Assembly (NCBI GenBank): GCA_947259215.1
Contig: CAMYLJ010000004.1
Coordinates: 62,001-126,000 of the forward strand
DNA: 64,000 nucleotides
Source of the DNA: an uncultured delta proteobacterium
GTDB taxonomy: Bacteria > Myxococcota_A > UBA9160 > JAFDET01
Direction of reading: 5' to 3'
This document shows positions 17,416-25,968 of this stretch, piece after piece (the stretch's first letter is position 1; every line of letters starts with the position of its first letter). The translations under genes were made by a program, and so were the position numbers. The notes under the pieces are model-generated. The model worked only from the letters and a program-made list of their open reading frames with translations, was not told where the DNA came from and did no database searches.

Positions 17416-18779
17416 CGGCCCATGCCGGCGTCGACGCGTTCGCGCACCCATTTCGGATCCCACCACTCCTTCGGGTCGACGTAGGTGCCGCCCACCAGCA
17501 CGGCGAAGTGCAGGTGGTCGCCGCCCGCCAGCCCGGTGGCGCCGCTGCGTCCGAGCACGGCGCCCTGCTCCACCGAATCGCCCTCGCCCACGTCGAGGCT
17601 CGAGAGATGCCCGTAAAGCGACACGAGCCCCATGCCGTGATCCAGCAGCACCGTGTCGCCGTAGATCCCGAGCGGTCCCGCGTGCAGCACGCGGCCGGCG
17701 CCCGACGCGGTGATGGGCGCCCGCGCGGTCGAGGCCAGGTCGTAGCCGTAATGGGTGGCCCGCGAGACCACCCGGCCTTCGACCAGGTACTCGCGTCGCT
17801 CGGCAAACAGACTGGTCACCTGGGAGTTGGCCAGCTGCTGGAATACGCCCCGCCACAGCGGCTGCTCCTGGGACCCGGCCACCAGCTCCTGGATGCGCGC
17901 CTCGTCGCGGGCCCGCACGCGGGTGTTGATCTCGTGGAAGGCGGCCACCGGATCGCTGGCGTCGATCTGCCAGGCGTCCGCCAGCAGGCGCACCTTGCCA
18001 TCGAGGAAGCGGTTCGAGAGCCGGATGGGCTCGCGCGGGATCTCGCGGGGCTGGATCCGCAGCGCCCAGTCCGCTGCGGCGCGGTTGCCCGCGCGGTCCT
18101 CCGCCACCACGCGCACCTCGAGGTCCTCGGGAGCGTCGAAGGGAATGGCGAAGAGCGCCACCCGGCAGCCCGAGCCCTGAGCCCCGAGGTCGGCGCAGCC
18201 CGCACCGGCGCGCGGCCAGGGGATCCCGGGATACAGGCGCTCGCCGACGCGAACGCCGTCCTGGCCCGAAGCCTCGGACAGCCGATACGCCACCAGTCCC
18301 GCGCCGCCGCGCCGCACGTAGGTCAGGCCCGAGTCCACCGCGACCTGCGGCGGGCGCGTGTCCACCTCCAGCGGAATCTCCACGCGCGTGAGGTTGCCCG
18401 TCAGCGGGCCGCGCCAGGACCAGTCGCGCGCCTCGATCCGCAGCTGCGCGCTGCCGTCGCGCAGGCCGAGCGCCTGGGCGTCGAGGGAGAGCTCGATCTC
18501 CGCGCTCTCGGGGCCGCCTCCGGCGACGAGGCTGCCGGCCAGGGTCCGCTCCACGACGGGGGCCTCGCCGTCGGCGTGGACCACGAACACCCGCAGGCTT
18601 CGCAGGCCCGAGCCGGCGTCTGTGGCCCGCAGCAGGAGTGCGCGGGGCTCGCGGCCCACGAAGAGCTCGTCGGGCGCCTCCAGGAAGGGCGCGTCGCCCT
18701 CGGCGCGCCACAACACGATTCCGCCCGCGGCGACGGCCAGCGCCAGGAACGCCGCCAGGAGCCAGGCACTTCGAGTCAC
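17412..18779 (-). CDS. M23-family (LytM) peptidase with N-terminal anchor
   Basis: 455 residues. An N-terminal membrane anchor or signal (about 5-25) is followed by some 290 residues of beta-rich, Ig-like sequence, including a cadherin-like segment near DAGSGLRSLRV and AEDRAGNRAA. The C-terminal M23 domain has ATHYGYDLAS (first His and Asp) and GGDHLHFAV (HxH), so all zinc ligands are kept. It is expected to act as a peptidoglycan endopeptidase, or a scaffold, in the periplasm. It is first of a coupled run with sfsA and mutY. Confidence 0.9.
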   Translation of the reverse strand: MTRSAWLLAAFLALAVAAGGIVLWRAEGDAPFLEAPDELFVGREPRALLLRATDAGSGLRSLRVFVVHADGEAPVVERTLAGSLVAGGGPESAEIELSLDAQALGLRDGSAQLRIEARDWSWRGPLTGNLTRVEIPLEVDTRPPQVAVDSGLTYVRRGGAGLVAYRLSEASGQDGVRVGERLYPGIPWPRAGAGCADLGAQGSGCRVALFAIPFDAPEDLEVRVVAEDRAGNRAAADWALRIQPREIPREPIRLSNRFLDGKVRLLADAWQIDASDPVAAFHEINTRVRARDEARIQELVAGSQEQPLWRGVFQQLANSQVTSLFAERREYLVEGRVVSRATHYGYDLASTARAPITASGAGRVLHAGPLGIYGDTVLLDHGMGLVSLYGHLSSLDVGEGDSVEQGAVLGRSGATGLAGGDHLHFAVLVGGTYVDPKEWWDPKWVRERVDAGMGR

Positions 18780-18859
18780 GCGGATTCCCCCCGCGGCGAG
18801 TCTATCAGAGCCGGATCGGCGTTGACGGGAGGCCAGCCGTCACCGATCCTCGTCGCGCC

Positions 18860-19462
18860 ATGAGCCTCCTGCGTCGCATCGTCCTCGTGCGCCACGGCGA
18901 GACCGAAGGCCAGTCGAGCGTCCGCTTCCACGGCGCGACCGACGTCGCCCTCGACGCCGTCGGGCGCGAGCAGATCCGCGCCACGGCGCGTCGGCTCGAC
19001 CCCGAGCGCTTCGACGTCGTCGCGTCGAGCCCGCTCCGCCGCGCCTGGCAGTCGGCGCGGATCCTGGCGGACGGAGCGCCCATCGCCCTGGAGAGCGACT
19101 TCCGCGAGGTGGACTTCGGGCGCTGGGAGGGGCTCACGGCCCGCGAGATCGAGCAGTCGGACCCGGTGCTGTACGCCGACTGGCAGGCGGGCGGCGAGAG
19201 CTTCGAGTACCCGGGCGGCGAGAGCCGCGCGGACTTCAAGGGCCGGGTGGAGCGGGGCCTCGGCCGGCTGCTGGCCTCCGGCGCGCACTCGGCGCTGGTG
19301 GTGGCGCACAAGGGCGTCGTGCGCGCGATCAGCCTGGCGCTGGCCGGCGACCCGTTGGATCGCGAGCGACCTCCGCTCGGCGGTGTGGTCGAGCTGACGC
19401 GAGACGGCGACTCCTGGCTCGTCGGCCGCCGCAGCAGCAATCCGCCCGCTCTCGAGTCCTAG
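18860..19462 (+). CDS. Histidine phosphatase (phosphoglycerate-mutase-like)
   Basis: 200 residues. LVRHGETEGQ holds the RHG catalytic motif, DVVASSPLRRAWQSAR the second Arg, EVDFGRWEGL the acid, and VVAHKGVVRAI the second His. CobC-type alpha-ribazole phosphatases and other small phosphatases share this layout, and the substrate cannot be decided. It is divergent from the M23 gene with an 80-base spacer. Confidence 0.88.
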   Translation: MSLLRRIVLVRHGETEGQSSVRFHGATDVALDAVGREQIRATARRLDPERFDVVASSPLRRAWQSARILADGAPIALESDFREVDFGRWEGLTAREIEQSDPVLYADWQAGGESFEYPGGESRADFKGRVERGLGRLLASGAHSALVVAHKGVVRAISLALAGDPLDRERPPLGGVVELTRDGDSWLVGRRSSNPPALES

Positions 19463-19525
19463 CCTTCGCGGGGCTTGGGCCCCGGGGCGTGGGTGCGTTC
19501 GGCCGGCTCGGGTGGCTCTTCAATT

Positions 19526-19654
19526 GTCGTGACTTCGCTCGCCTCCGGGAAGAGAAGGAATCGGAAGTCGGCTAGAGCCGACTTCCCAGCTTGCTTGGCG
19601 CTGTCGCTGAGACCGCTGCGCGCGCCGCCCCGAGCGGCGGCGCTTGCGGGCACT
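19526..19654 (-). repeat. Dispersed intergenic repeat, copy 2 with inserted hairpin
   Basis: Shares CGTGACTTCGCTCG and the GC-rich hairpin block (GCTGCGCGCGCCGCC ... GCGGCGGCGCTTGC) with the copy at 2245-2306. Between these blocks it has an extra stretch of about 65 bases that contains a perfect ten-pair hairpin, GGAAGTCGGC/GCCGACTTCC with loop TAGA (19563-19586). It lies 3' of the Hsp70-like gene and fills most of the 247-base gap between convergent genes, where no gene is seen. Confidence 0.55.
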
Positions 19655-19709
19655 CACCTCTGGCGGCCCGCGCGAGGCGCGGGAGGCTCTTCCTTTCCCT
19701 GCGTCGCCC

Positions 19710-20975
19710 TCAGCTCGCGGCGGCCAGGCCGAGGCCGCGCGCGACCGAGGTGAACTCGCTGCCGGTGGCGATGCGGGCGTCCCCGAAACGCTCCTCGAAC
19801 AGGCGCCGGACCGCGGGCACGAGCGAGCTTCCGCCGGTGAGGAAGACCCGGTCCACGTCGGCCGGCGCGACGCCGGTGCGCGCCAGCAGGCCGTCCACGC
19901 AGCGCGCGACCGCCTCGAGCTCGTCTCCGATCCAGGCCTCGAAGTCGCGGCGCGCCACCGGCACGTCGATCACCAGGGGACCGTCGCGGAAGTGGAAGCG
20001 GGCTTCGTCGCTGGTGGAGAGGGCCTCCTTGGTGACCTGCACCGCGCGGTACAGCTCGAAGCCCAGGTCGTTCTCCACCAGGTGGAGGAACGCGGCCAGC
20101 GGACCCGGATCGACCGCGTCGCGCTGGAGGTCGTAGAGGATGCCCAGGGTGTCGCGGGAGCGCAGGAAGGAGACGTGGTTCCAGCGTTCCAGGTGTCCGT
20201 AGAGCCAGGTGGGGACGGGCAGCACCTTGCCGAAGGGCGAGCGGAAGGTGTCGCCGCGGCCGAGGCGCGGGGCCACCAGGTGGCGCACGAGCTTGCCGTC
20301 GAAGGCGTCGCCCGCGAGCGCCACGCCGTCGCTCCCCAGGATGCTCTCGCTGCGCCGGCGCCGCGCGCGTTCGCCGGGACCCACGCGCGCCAGGCTGAAG
20401 TCGCTGGTGCCGCCGCCGAAGTCCCCGATCAAGACCAGCGCGTCCGCGTCGAGGGCGTGCTCGAAGTGCCAGGCCGCGGCCACCGGCTCGTACTCGAAGC
20501 GCACCTCCCGGAAGCCGGCCTCGGAGAAGGCGCGGGTCAGCCGGCGCAGCGCCAGGTCCTCGTCGGCGCGCGCCGCGGCTCCGGCGAAGCTCACGGGTCG
20601 GCCCACCACGGCGCGGTCGGGGATCGCGCCGAAGCGGGCCTCGGCCCGCACCCGCAGGGCGCGCAGGATGTAGCCGACGAACGTCTCCAGCGAGAACGTG
20701 GTGCCGAAGACGTTGGTGGAGAGGAAGAGCTTGCTGGCCAGGAAGCTCTTGGCCGACTGGATCAGGCGGCCGTCGGCCCGGATGTCGAGCCAGGCCTCCA
20801 CCGCGTCCGGGCCGACGGCGGGGATCAGGCGCCCGCTCGGCTCCCGACGCTCCGGATCGAACTGGACGATCGAGCGCAGCGGTCCCTCGAGCTGCGGCTC
20901 GCCCTGCGCGTCGACGATCGCCAGCGCGCTGTTGGTGGTTCCGAAGTCGATCCCGACGGACAGCTCGTCGGACAC
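19710..20975 (-). CDS. Hsp70-like ATPase (YegD type)
   Basis: 421 residues covering an actin-like ATPase core only: GIDFGTTNSALAI (phosphate 1), GDFGGGTSDFSLAR (phosphate 2) and VFLTGGSSLVPAVRRLF (adenosine). The substrate-binding and lid domains of DnaK are missing, as in E. coli YegD, whose role is poorly known. GTG at 20975 was chosen because it has AGGAGG nine bases upstream; the ATG at 21014 lies before that site. It stands alone behind acetyl-CoA synthetase with hairpins between them. Confidence 0.87.
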   Translation of the reverse strand: MSDELSVGIDFGTTNSALAIVDAQGEPQLEGPLRSIVQFDPERREPSGRLIPAVGPDAVEAWLDIRADGRLIQSAKSFLASKLFLSTNVFGTTFSLETFVGYILRALRVRAEARFGAIPDRAVVGRPVSFAGAAARADEDLALRRLTRAFSEAGFREVRFEYEPVAAAWHFEHALDADALVLIGDFGGGTSDFSLARVGPGERARRRRSESILGSDGVALAGDAFDGKLVRHLVAPRLGRGDTFRSPFGKVLPVPTWLYGHLERWNHVSFLRSRDTLGILYDLQRDAVDPGPLAAFLHLVENDLGFELYRAVQVTKEALSTSDEARFHFRDGPLVIDVPVARRDFEAWIGDELEAVARCVDGLLARTGVAPADVDRVFLTGGSSLVPAVRRLFEERFGDARIATGSEFTSVARGLGLAAAS

Positions 20976-21018
20976 GTCCCGCTTCCTCCTCGCGAACAGC
21001 GCGCACGAATGCACGACG

Positions 21019-21073
21019 CCCCGCCCCCGCCAGCTGGGGGTGGGGTGTCTTGTTCGGGACCGCAGCCGGTCCC
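21019..21073 (-). terminator. Paired hairpins downstream of acsA
   Basis: CCCCGCCCCC pairs with GGGGGTGGGG (21019-21045, one G-T pair), and GGGACCG with CGGTCCC (21056-21073). Both lie 3' of acsA and upstream of the Hsp70-like gene on the same strand. They are likely to end or attenuate the acsA transcript; no T-run was seen on the minus strand. Confidence 0.45.
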
Positions 21074-21126
21074 CGCAAGCCCCCGGCCTCGGCCGGGACG
21101 CTTCCGGGCACCGCCCGGGCTGTGGC

Positions 21127-23082
21127 TCAGGCCTCCTCCGACTCCCGCAGCTTCGCGAGCACGCTGTAGTCTTCGAGGGTCGAGGTGTCGCCCACCGTCT
21201 CCTTGCCCGAGGCGATGTCGCGCAGGAGGCGGCGCATGATCTTGCCGGAGCGCGTCTTCGGCAGCGCGTCGGTGAAGCGGATGTCCGCCGGCCGCGCGAT
21301 GGCGCCGATCTCCCGGGTCACGTGGCGGCGCAGCTCGTCGGCGAAGGCCCCTCCGGCGGCCGTCCCGGCCCGGGGCGTCACGAACGCGGCCAGCGCGGTG
21401 CCGGTGATGTCGTCGGGGCGCCCGACGACCGCCGCCTCGGCGACCTGCTCGTGCGAGACCAGGGCGCTCTCCACCTCCATGGTGCCGATGCGGTGGCCCG
21501 AGACGTTCATCACGTCGTCGATCCGGCCCATGATCCAGAAGTAGCCGCGCTTGTCGCGGTGCGCGCCGTCGCCCGCGAAGTAGATGTTCGGATACTGGCT
21601 CCAGTACTGCTCGCGGAATCGCGCCGGGTCGCCCCAGATCCCGCGCAGCATGCCGGGCCAGGGCTTGCGCAGCACCAGGAAGCCGCCGTCGGGCGGCTTC
21701 GCCGGCTTCCCTTCTTGGGTGAAGACCTCGGCGTCGACGCCCGGGAAGGGCCGCGTGGCCGAGCCCGGCACGGTCTCGGTCTCGCCCGGGAGGGGCGTGA
21801 TCATCACGCCGCCGGTCTCGGTCTGCCACCAGGTGTCCACGATCGGGCAGCGTTTGCCCCCGATCAGCCGGTGATACCAGATCCACGCCTCCGGATTGAT
21901 GGGCTCGCCCACCGTCCCCAGGAGCCGCAGCGAGGAAAGGTCGTGCTTCTTCGGGTGCTCGTCGCCCAGGCGGACGAAGGTGCGGATCGCGGTCGGCGCC
22001 GTGTAGAAGATCGTGATCCGGTGGCGCTCGATGATGTCCCAGAAGCGGTCGGGTCCCGGCGTGGTCGGCGCGCCCTCGTACATGAACGTGGTCGCCCCGT
22101 TGGCGAGGATGCCGTAGACGACGTAGGAGTGGCCCGTCACCCAGCCGATGTCTGCCGTGCACCAGTAGGTGTCGTCGTCCTTCAGGTCGAAGATCGCCTT
22201 CGCGGTGGTCGTGGCATGGGTCAGGTAGCCGCCGGTCGTGTGCAGGATGCCCTTGGGCTTCCCCGTGGTGCCGCTGGTGTAGAGGATGAAGAGCGGGTGC
22301 TCCGAGTCGAGCTTCGCCGCCTGGTGGTTCGGGCTCGCGGCGTCCATCAGCTCGTGCCACCAGTGGTCGCGACCCTCCTGCATCGTGACGGGATTCTCGC
22401 AGCGGCGCGCCACCACTACGTGCTTCACGGAGTCGGCGCCCTTCAGCGCCTCGTCTACGGCGAGCTTGAGGGGCAGGGGCTTCCCACGGCGGAAGCCGCC
22501 GTCGGCGGTGACGACCGCCACGGCGCCGGCGTCGTTGATGCGATCCCGCAGCGCCTCGGCCGAGAAGCCGCCGAAGACGATGCTGTGGGGGGCGCCGATG
22601 CGCGCACAGGCGAGCATGGCGATCGCGAGCTCCGGGATCATCGGCATGTAGAGGGCGACCCGGTCGCCCTTCTTGACCCCGAGGCCCTTCAGCACATTGG
22701 CGAACTTGCAGACCTCCCGGTGGAGCTGGCCGTAGGTGAGCACGCGCTGGTCGCCGGGCTCGCCCTCCCAGATGATGGCCGCCTTGTTGCGGCGCCAGGC
22801 GTGCTCGCCCTCCAGGTGCCGGTCCAGGCAGTTGTAGGCGACGTTGAGCTTGCCGCCGACGAACCACCTGGCGAAGGGCGGCTCCCAGTCGAGCACCTTC
22901 TTCCAGCGCGTGAACCAGCTGACGTTCTCACGCGCCATCTTGGCCCAGAATTGCTGGGGACTCCTGGCGGCGAGCTTGCGGTACTCCGCCACCGTGCGCG
23001 AGTTCCAGTTGGCCTGCTTCGCGAACTCCGCGCTCGGCTTGAAGCGCCGCTTTTCCTTCAGCAGGGACTCGATGTCGGCCAT
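21127..23082 (-). CDS. acsA: Acetyl-coenzyme A synthetase
   Basis: 651 residues, the usual length. It makes acetyl-CoA from acetate, ATP and CoA through acetyl-AMP. Seen: the phosphate loop [20 protein letters not shown], and the C-terminal [11 protein letters not shown], where Lys614 is the conserved catalytic lysine that is acetylated in many bacteria. The N-terminus with [13 protein letters not shown] and [15 protein letters not shown] is typical. It starts 15 bases... upstream neighbour is the Xaa-Pro peptidase gene on the other side of its start, in the same direction. No acetyltransferase or deacetylase partner is adjacent. Confidence 0.97.
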   Translation of the reverse strand: MADIESLLKEKRRFKPSAEFAKQANWNSRTVAEYRKLAARSPQQFWAKMARENVSWFTRWKKVLDWEPPFARWFVGGKLNVAYNCLDRHLEGEHAWRRNKAAIIWEGEPGDQRVLTYGQLHREVCKFANVLKGLGVKKGDRVALYMPMIPELAIAMLACARIGAPHSIVFGGFSAEALRDRINDAGAVAVVTADGGFRRGKPLPLKLAVDEALKGADSVKHVVVARRCENPVTMQEGRDHWWHELMDAASPNHQAAKLDSEHPLFILYTSGTTGKPKGILHTTGGYLTHATTTAKAIFDLKDDDTYWCTADIGWVTGHSYVVYGILANGATTFMYEGAPTTPGPDRFWDIIERHRITIFYTAPTAIRTFVRLGDEHPKKHDLSSLRLLGTVGEPINPEAWIWYHRLIGGKRCPIVDTWWQTETGGVMITPLPGETETVPGSATRPFPGVDAEVFTQEGKPAKPPDGGFLVLRKPWPGMLRGIWGDPARFREQYWSQYPNIYFAGDGAHRDKRGYFWIMGRIDDVMNVSGHRIGTMEVESALVSHEQVAEAAVVGRPDDITGTALAAFVTPRAGTAAGGAFADELRRHVTREIGAIARPADIRFTDALPKTRSGKIMRRLLRDIASGKETVGDTSTLEDYSVLAKLRESEEA

Positions 23083-23097
23083 GTCCTCTCCGTCGCG

Positions 23098-24393
23098 CTA
23101 GGCGTCGCGCACCCAGGCTTCCAGGTCGTCGGGATGCTTGGGGATCGACTCCGTCAGCACTTCGCAGCCCTCGTTCGTCAGGACGACGTCGTCCTCGATC
23201 CGGATCCCGATGCCCCGGAAGTGCGCCTCGACACCCTCGCGATCGGGGGCGACGTAGAGCCCGGGCTCGACCGTGAACGCCATGCCCGGCTCGAGCGGAC
23301 GGGGCTCGCCGGCGACCGCATAGTTGCCCACGTCGTGGACGTCGAGGCCCAGCCAGTGGCTGGTCTGGTGCATGTAGAAGTCGCGGTAGAGCTCCTTCTC
23401 CACGGCTTCGTCGGGGGTGGCGTCGACGATGCCCAGCTCCACCAGGTTCGCGGTCAGCCGCTGCACGGCCGTCTGGTGCAGCGCCACCAGGGTGGCGCCC
23501 GGGCGGGCCTCGGCCAGCGCCGCCTGCTGGGCGTCGAGCACGGCGTCGTAGAGGGCGCGGGCCGGACCCTCGAAGCGGCCGCCCACCGGGTAGGTGCGGG
23601 TCACGTCCGAGGCATAGCCCTCGAGCTCGCAGCCCGCGTCGATCAGCACCAGCTGCCCGTTCTCGAGCTTCTGGTCGTTGGCGACGTAGTGCAGGATGCA
23701 GGCGTTGGCGCCGCCGCCGACGATCGAATGGTAGGCCGGCCCCGTCGCCCCGCGGCGCCGGAACGTGTAGTCGAGCACCGCCTCCAGCTCGTACTCGTAG
23801 TGCCCGCCGTGGGCCAGGCGCGCGGCCTCGCGGTGCCCCTCGGCACTGATCGCCGCGGCGCGGCGCATGATCTCGATCTCGCCGCGCTCCTTTCGCAGGC
23901 GCATCTCGTGCACGATGCCGCGGGGATCCACGATCTCTGCCGGCGGCACCTTGCCCTGGCGCGAGCGCAGGCGCATCTCCTCGAGCGCGGCGACGAGCCG
24001 GCGGTCGAGGTCCGCATCGCGCCCGATCACCGTGTAGACGCGATGCCGGTTCTCCACCAGGCCGGCCAGGTCGTCGAGCAGCTGCCCGGTCGGGTGGGCG
24101 GCGTCGGCGCCGTACTCGCGGACGGCGCCCTCCGTGCCGGGGCGGTAGCCGTTCCAGATCTCGGCTTCGCGCTCGCGCGGCTCCACGTAGAGGGTGAAGG
24201 CCGGCTCGCCGTCGGTTCGCAGCACCGCCGCCGCGTTCGGGTGGTCGAAGCCCGTCAGATAGTGGAAGTCGCTGTCCTGGCGGAACGGAAAATGGGTGTC
24301 GGCAGACCGGGGCGCCAGCCGGGCGCCCAGGAGGATCGCCACCGAGTCGGGTTCCATCGCCTCGAGCAGGCGTCGCCGGCGCTCTGCGAACAC
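23098..24393 (-). CDS. Xaa-Pro aminopeptidase (M24B)
   Basis: 431 residues, in the size range of PepP. The N-terminal domain carries FPFRQDSDFHYLTGFDHPNA. The pita-bread catalytic domain has the metal ligands in LIDAGCELEGYASDVTRTYP (two Asp), HQTSHWLGLDVHDVG (His), VEPGLYV (Glu) and GIRIEDDVVLT (Glu). It releases N-terminal residues preceding proline, in the cytosol. The GTG at 24393 was chosen because it places the N-terminus as in PepP and avoids overlap with the lipoprotein gene ending at 24405. It precedes acsA by 15 bases, so co-transcription is likely. Confidence 0.92.
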   Translation of the reverse strand: MFAERRRRLLEAMEPDSVAILLGARLAPRSADTHFPFRQDSDFHYLTGFDHPNAAAVLRTDGEPAFTLYVEPREREAEIWNGYRPGTEGAVREYGADAAHPTGQLLDDLAGLVENRHRVYTVIGRDADLDRRLVAALEEMRLRSRQGKVPPAEIVDPRGIVHEMRLRKERGEIEIMRRAAAISAEGHREAARLAHGGHYEYELEAVLDYTFRRRGATGPAYHSIVGGGANACILHYVANDQKLENGQLVLIDAGCELEGYASDVTRTYPVGGRFEGPARALYDAVLDAQQAALAEARPGATLVALHQTAVQRLTANLVELGIVDATPDEAVEKELYRDFYMHQTSHWLGLDVHDVGNYAVAGEPRPLEPGMAFTVEPGLYVAPDREGVEAHFRGIGIRIEDDVVLTNEGCEVLTESIPKHPDDLEAWVRDA

Positions 24394-24404
24394 GGCGCCG
24401 GAGT

Positions 24405-25550
24405 CTACCGCATCGGGCGCTGGGGCAGCGCCCCGTCGCTGCAGACCACGTCGACGTCGGCGCAGCGGGTCGCGCACAGGCGCGCTCCGCGCAGCACGCC
24501 GGTATAGTAGAGGCCGTCGGCGGGGCGGGGCAGCGCGAGCGTGTCGGGCACGGGGCGCCTCGGATCCAGCACGTGGAGCCGCCCGCTCCAACGGGTGACG
24601 ACGGCCCGGCCGTCGGGCGCGAACTGGATGTCCTGGGCGAAGTCGTGATCGCCCTGGAAGTCGCGCTCCACCAGCACCCGCTCGCCGCGGAACGGCAGCT
24701 GGCCCTCGTCCTCTGGACGCAGCACGCGCAGCCAGAGCCCGGCCACGTCCGCTTCCGCCGCCACCCCGTACCCGTCGGGGCGGAACGCCATGAACTGGAT
24801 CTCGGGCTCCTCCAGCCGCAGCCGCTGGCGCCCGTGGCGATCGAGGACCCGCAGGTCGTTGCGGACCCCGCTGCCGTCGTGGGCGAGGAGGTCGGTGTTG
24901 ACCCAGATCTCCTCGCGAACCGGGTCCCATGCCAGGCTCTTCGCGACCACCTGGTAGCCAGGCACGGAATCCAGGCGATGCTCGCGCAGCAGGCTGCCGT
25001 CGGGGGCCAGCACCACCACGCTCCCGTCGCCGTCGCCTCCGTCGGGCGATCCGTAGCGGGTCACGAGCAGCGTGGCGTCGGGACCGAGGACGATCTCGTT
25101 CAGGCCCGGCCCGGCGTGGGCGTAGTGGGCCACGTGCCCCGTGTCCGGATCCAGCGAGCCCGCGGCGTCGAAGAAGGTCGTGTAGTAGATGCGCCCGTTC
25201 GGATGGGCCACGACGTCCCAGACTCCGGAGGTGGCGCCCGGCTCGGACACGTCGAGCGGAGGCAGCATGCGGCTGGCTTCCAGGTCGAAGCGACCGACGA
25301 GCTGGGGCCCGGGGATGCGCCGGTCCGCCTCGGGGTCGCCCCCAGTCTTCCGGAAGCCCGACCAGAAGGCGGCCTGGCCGAAGTAGAGCATCCGGTCGCG
25401 GGCGTGGCCGAACCAGGCGCAGTAGCGCTCGTCCACGCTCGGGGAATCCTGACTGTGGACCCGGGGCCGCGAGGCGCCGCCGAGCCAGTGGGCGCAGGCG
25501 CCGCTCAGGAGGAGGGCAATCGCGAGCGGCACCGCAATCTTCGGATGCAT
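24405..25550 (-). CDS. Lipoprotein with predicted beta-propeller
   Basis: 381 residues. A lipoprotein signal peptide ends in LLLSGAC (Cys about residue 19). The rest has repeated short units that read like blades of an NHL/SMP-30-like propeller: TSGVWDVVAHPNGRIYYTTF, LNEIVLGPDATLLVTRYG, KSLAWDPVREEIWVNTD and AQDIQFAPDGRAVVTRWSG. No catalytic motif is recognised. It is predicted to be tethered at the periplasmic or outer surface. ATG at 25550 gives the cleanest signal peptide; an in-frame ATG at 25582 is possible. The function is unknown. Confidence 0.7.
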   Translation of the reverse strand: MHPKIAVPLAIALLLSGACAHWLGGASRPRVHSQDSPSVDERYCAWFGHARDRMLYFGQAAFWSGFRKTGGDPEADRRIPGPQLVGRFDLEASRMLPPLDVSEPGATSGVWDVVAHPNGRIYYTTFFDAAGSLDPDTGHVAHYAHAGPGLNEIVLGPDATLLVTRYGSPDGGDGDGSVVVLAPDGSLLREHRLDSVPGYQVVAKSLAWDPVREEIWVNTDLLAHDGSGVRNDLRVLDRHGRQRLRLEEPEIQFMAFRPDGYGVAAEADVAGLWLRVLRPEDEGQLPFRGERVLVERDFQGDHDFAQDIQFAPDGRAVVTRWSGRLHVLDPRRPVPDTLALPRPADGLYYTGVLRGARLCATRCADVDVVCSDGALPQRPMR

Positions 25551-25968
25551 CTGGTGAAGCCCATGGAAAGAAAAGGGATTCATCCCGGGCGAGACGATCG
25601 GCGGGAGTCTGTCCAGCGTCCGATGCCTCCGAAAGAGGCATCCAGGCCTCGGGTCTCGATCTCCGAAAACTCTTTTTTTCCAGAGGGTTGAACCGCGAAG
25701 CAGCCGCCTTGGGGATTCGGCACGTTTCCTGCTGTTACTCTGGGAAACAAGGCGATCTGGACGGGATCTGCCGATCGAACGTGGGCGCGCACGATCGAAG
25801 GATCCCAAGCCTCGGAGGCCTCGGGAGCTTTCAACAGCAAGGCGCTTTCCCCCAAATGGCACCCCGCCTGAGACTCCCAGCCTTCGAGGCGCCAGACCAA
25901 ACCAGATCCCCCGGCCGAACAACCCCGGCCGGGGGGTCGTGCTTTGGGGCGCGGGTTCCCAGCGCTCG
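25551..25968. other. Long intergenic spacer of lower GC
   Basis: A 418-base gap between the lipoprotein gene and rnd, visibly poorer in GC than its surroundings. It holds an eight-pair hairpin (GATGCCTC/GAGGCATC, 25622-25642), a run of seven T (25673-25679), a spaced inverted repeat GTTTCC/GGAAAC (25724-25748), and the rnd terminator-like hairpin. No convincing coding frame was found. It could contain the lipoprotein promoter and leader, or an unannotated small RNA. Confidence 0.5.
25908..25935 (-). terminator. Hairpin downstream of rnd
   Basis: CCCCCGGCC and GGCCGGGGG are exact complements separated by ten bases, 34 bases past the RNase D stop on the minus strand. It is followed by a weak T-containing stretch, so it is a plausible intrinsic or Rho-assisted terminator. 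Confidence 0.55.

Noticed and set aside
20976-21014. Upstream ATG start (21014) for the Hsp70-like gene
   Set aside because: The best ribosome site lies inside that extension, and the extra residues are not part of the family; GTG at 20975 fits better.
20698-24507. Very long plus-strand open frame (1269 codons) across acsA and the Xaa-Pro peptidase
   Set aside because: It is antisense to two clearly conserved genes, rich in Arg/Gly/Val/His as expected from high-GC shadow frames, and has no recognisable domain.
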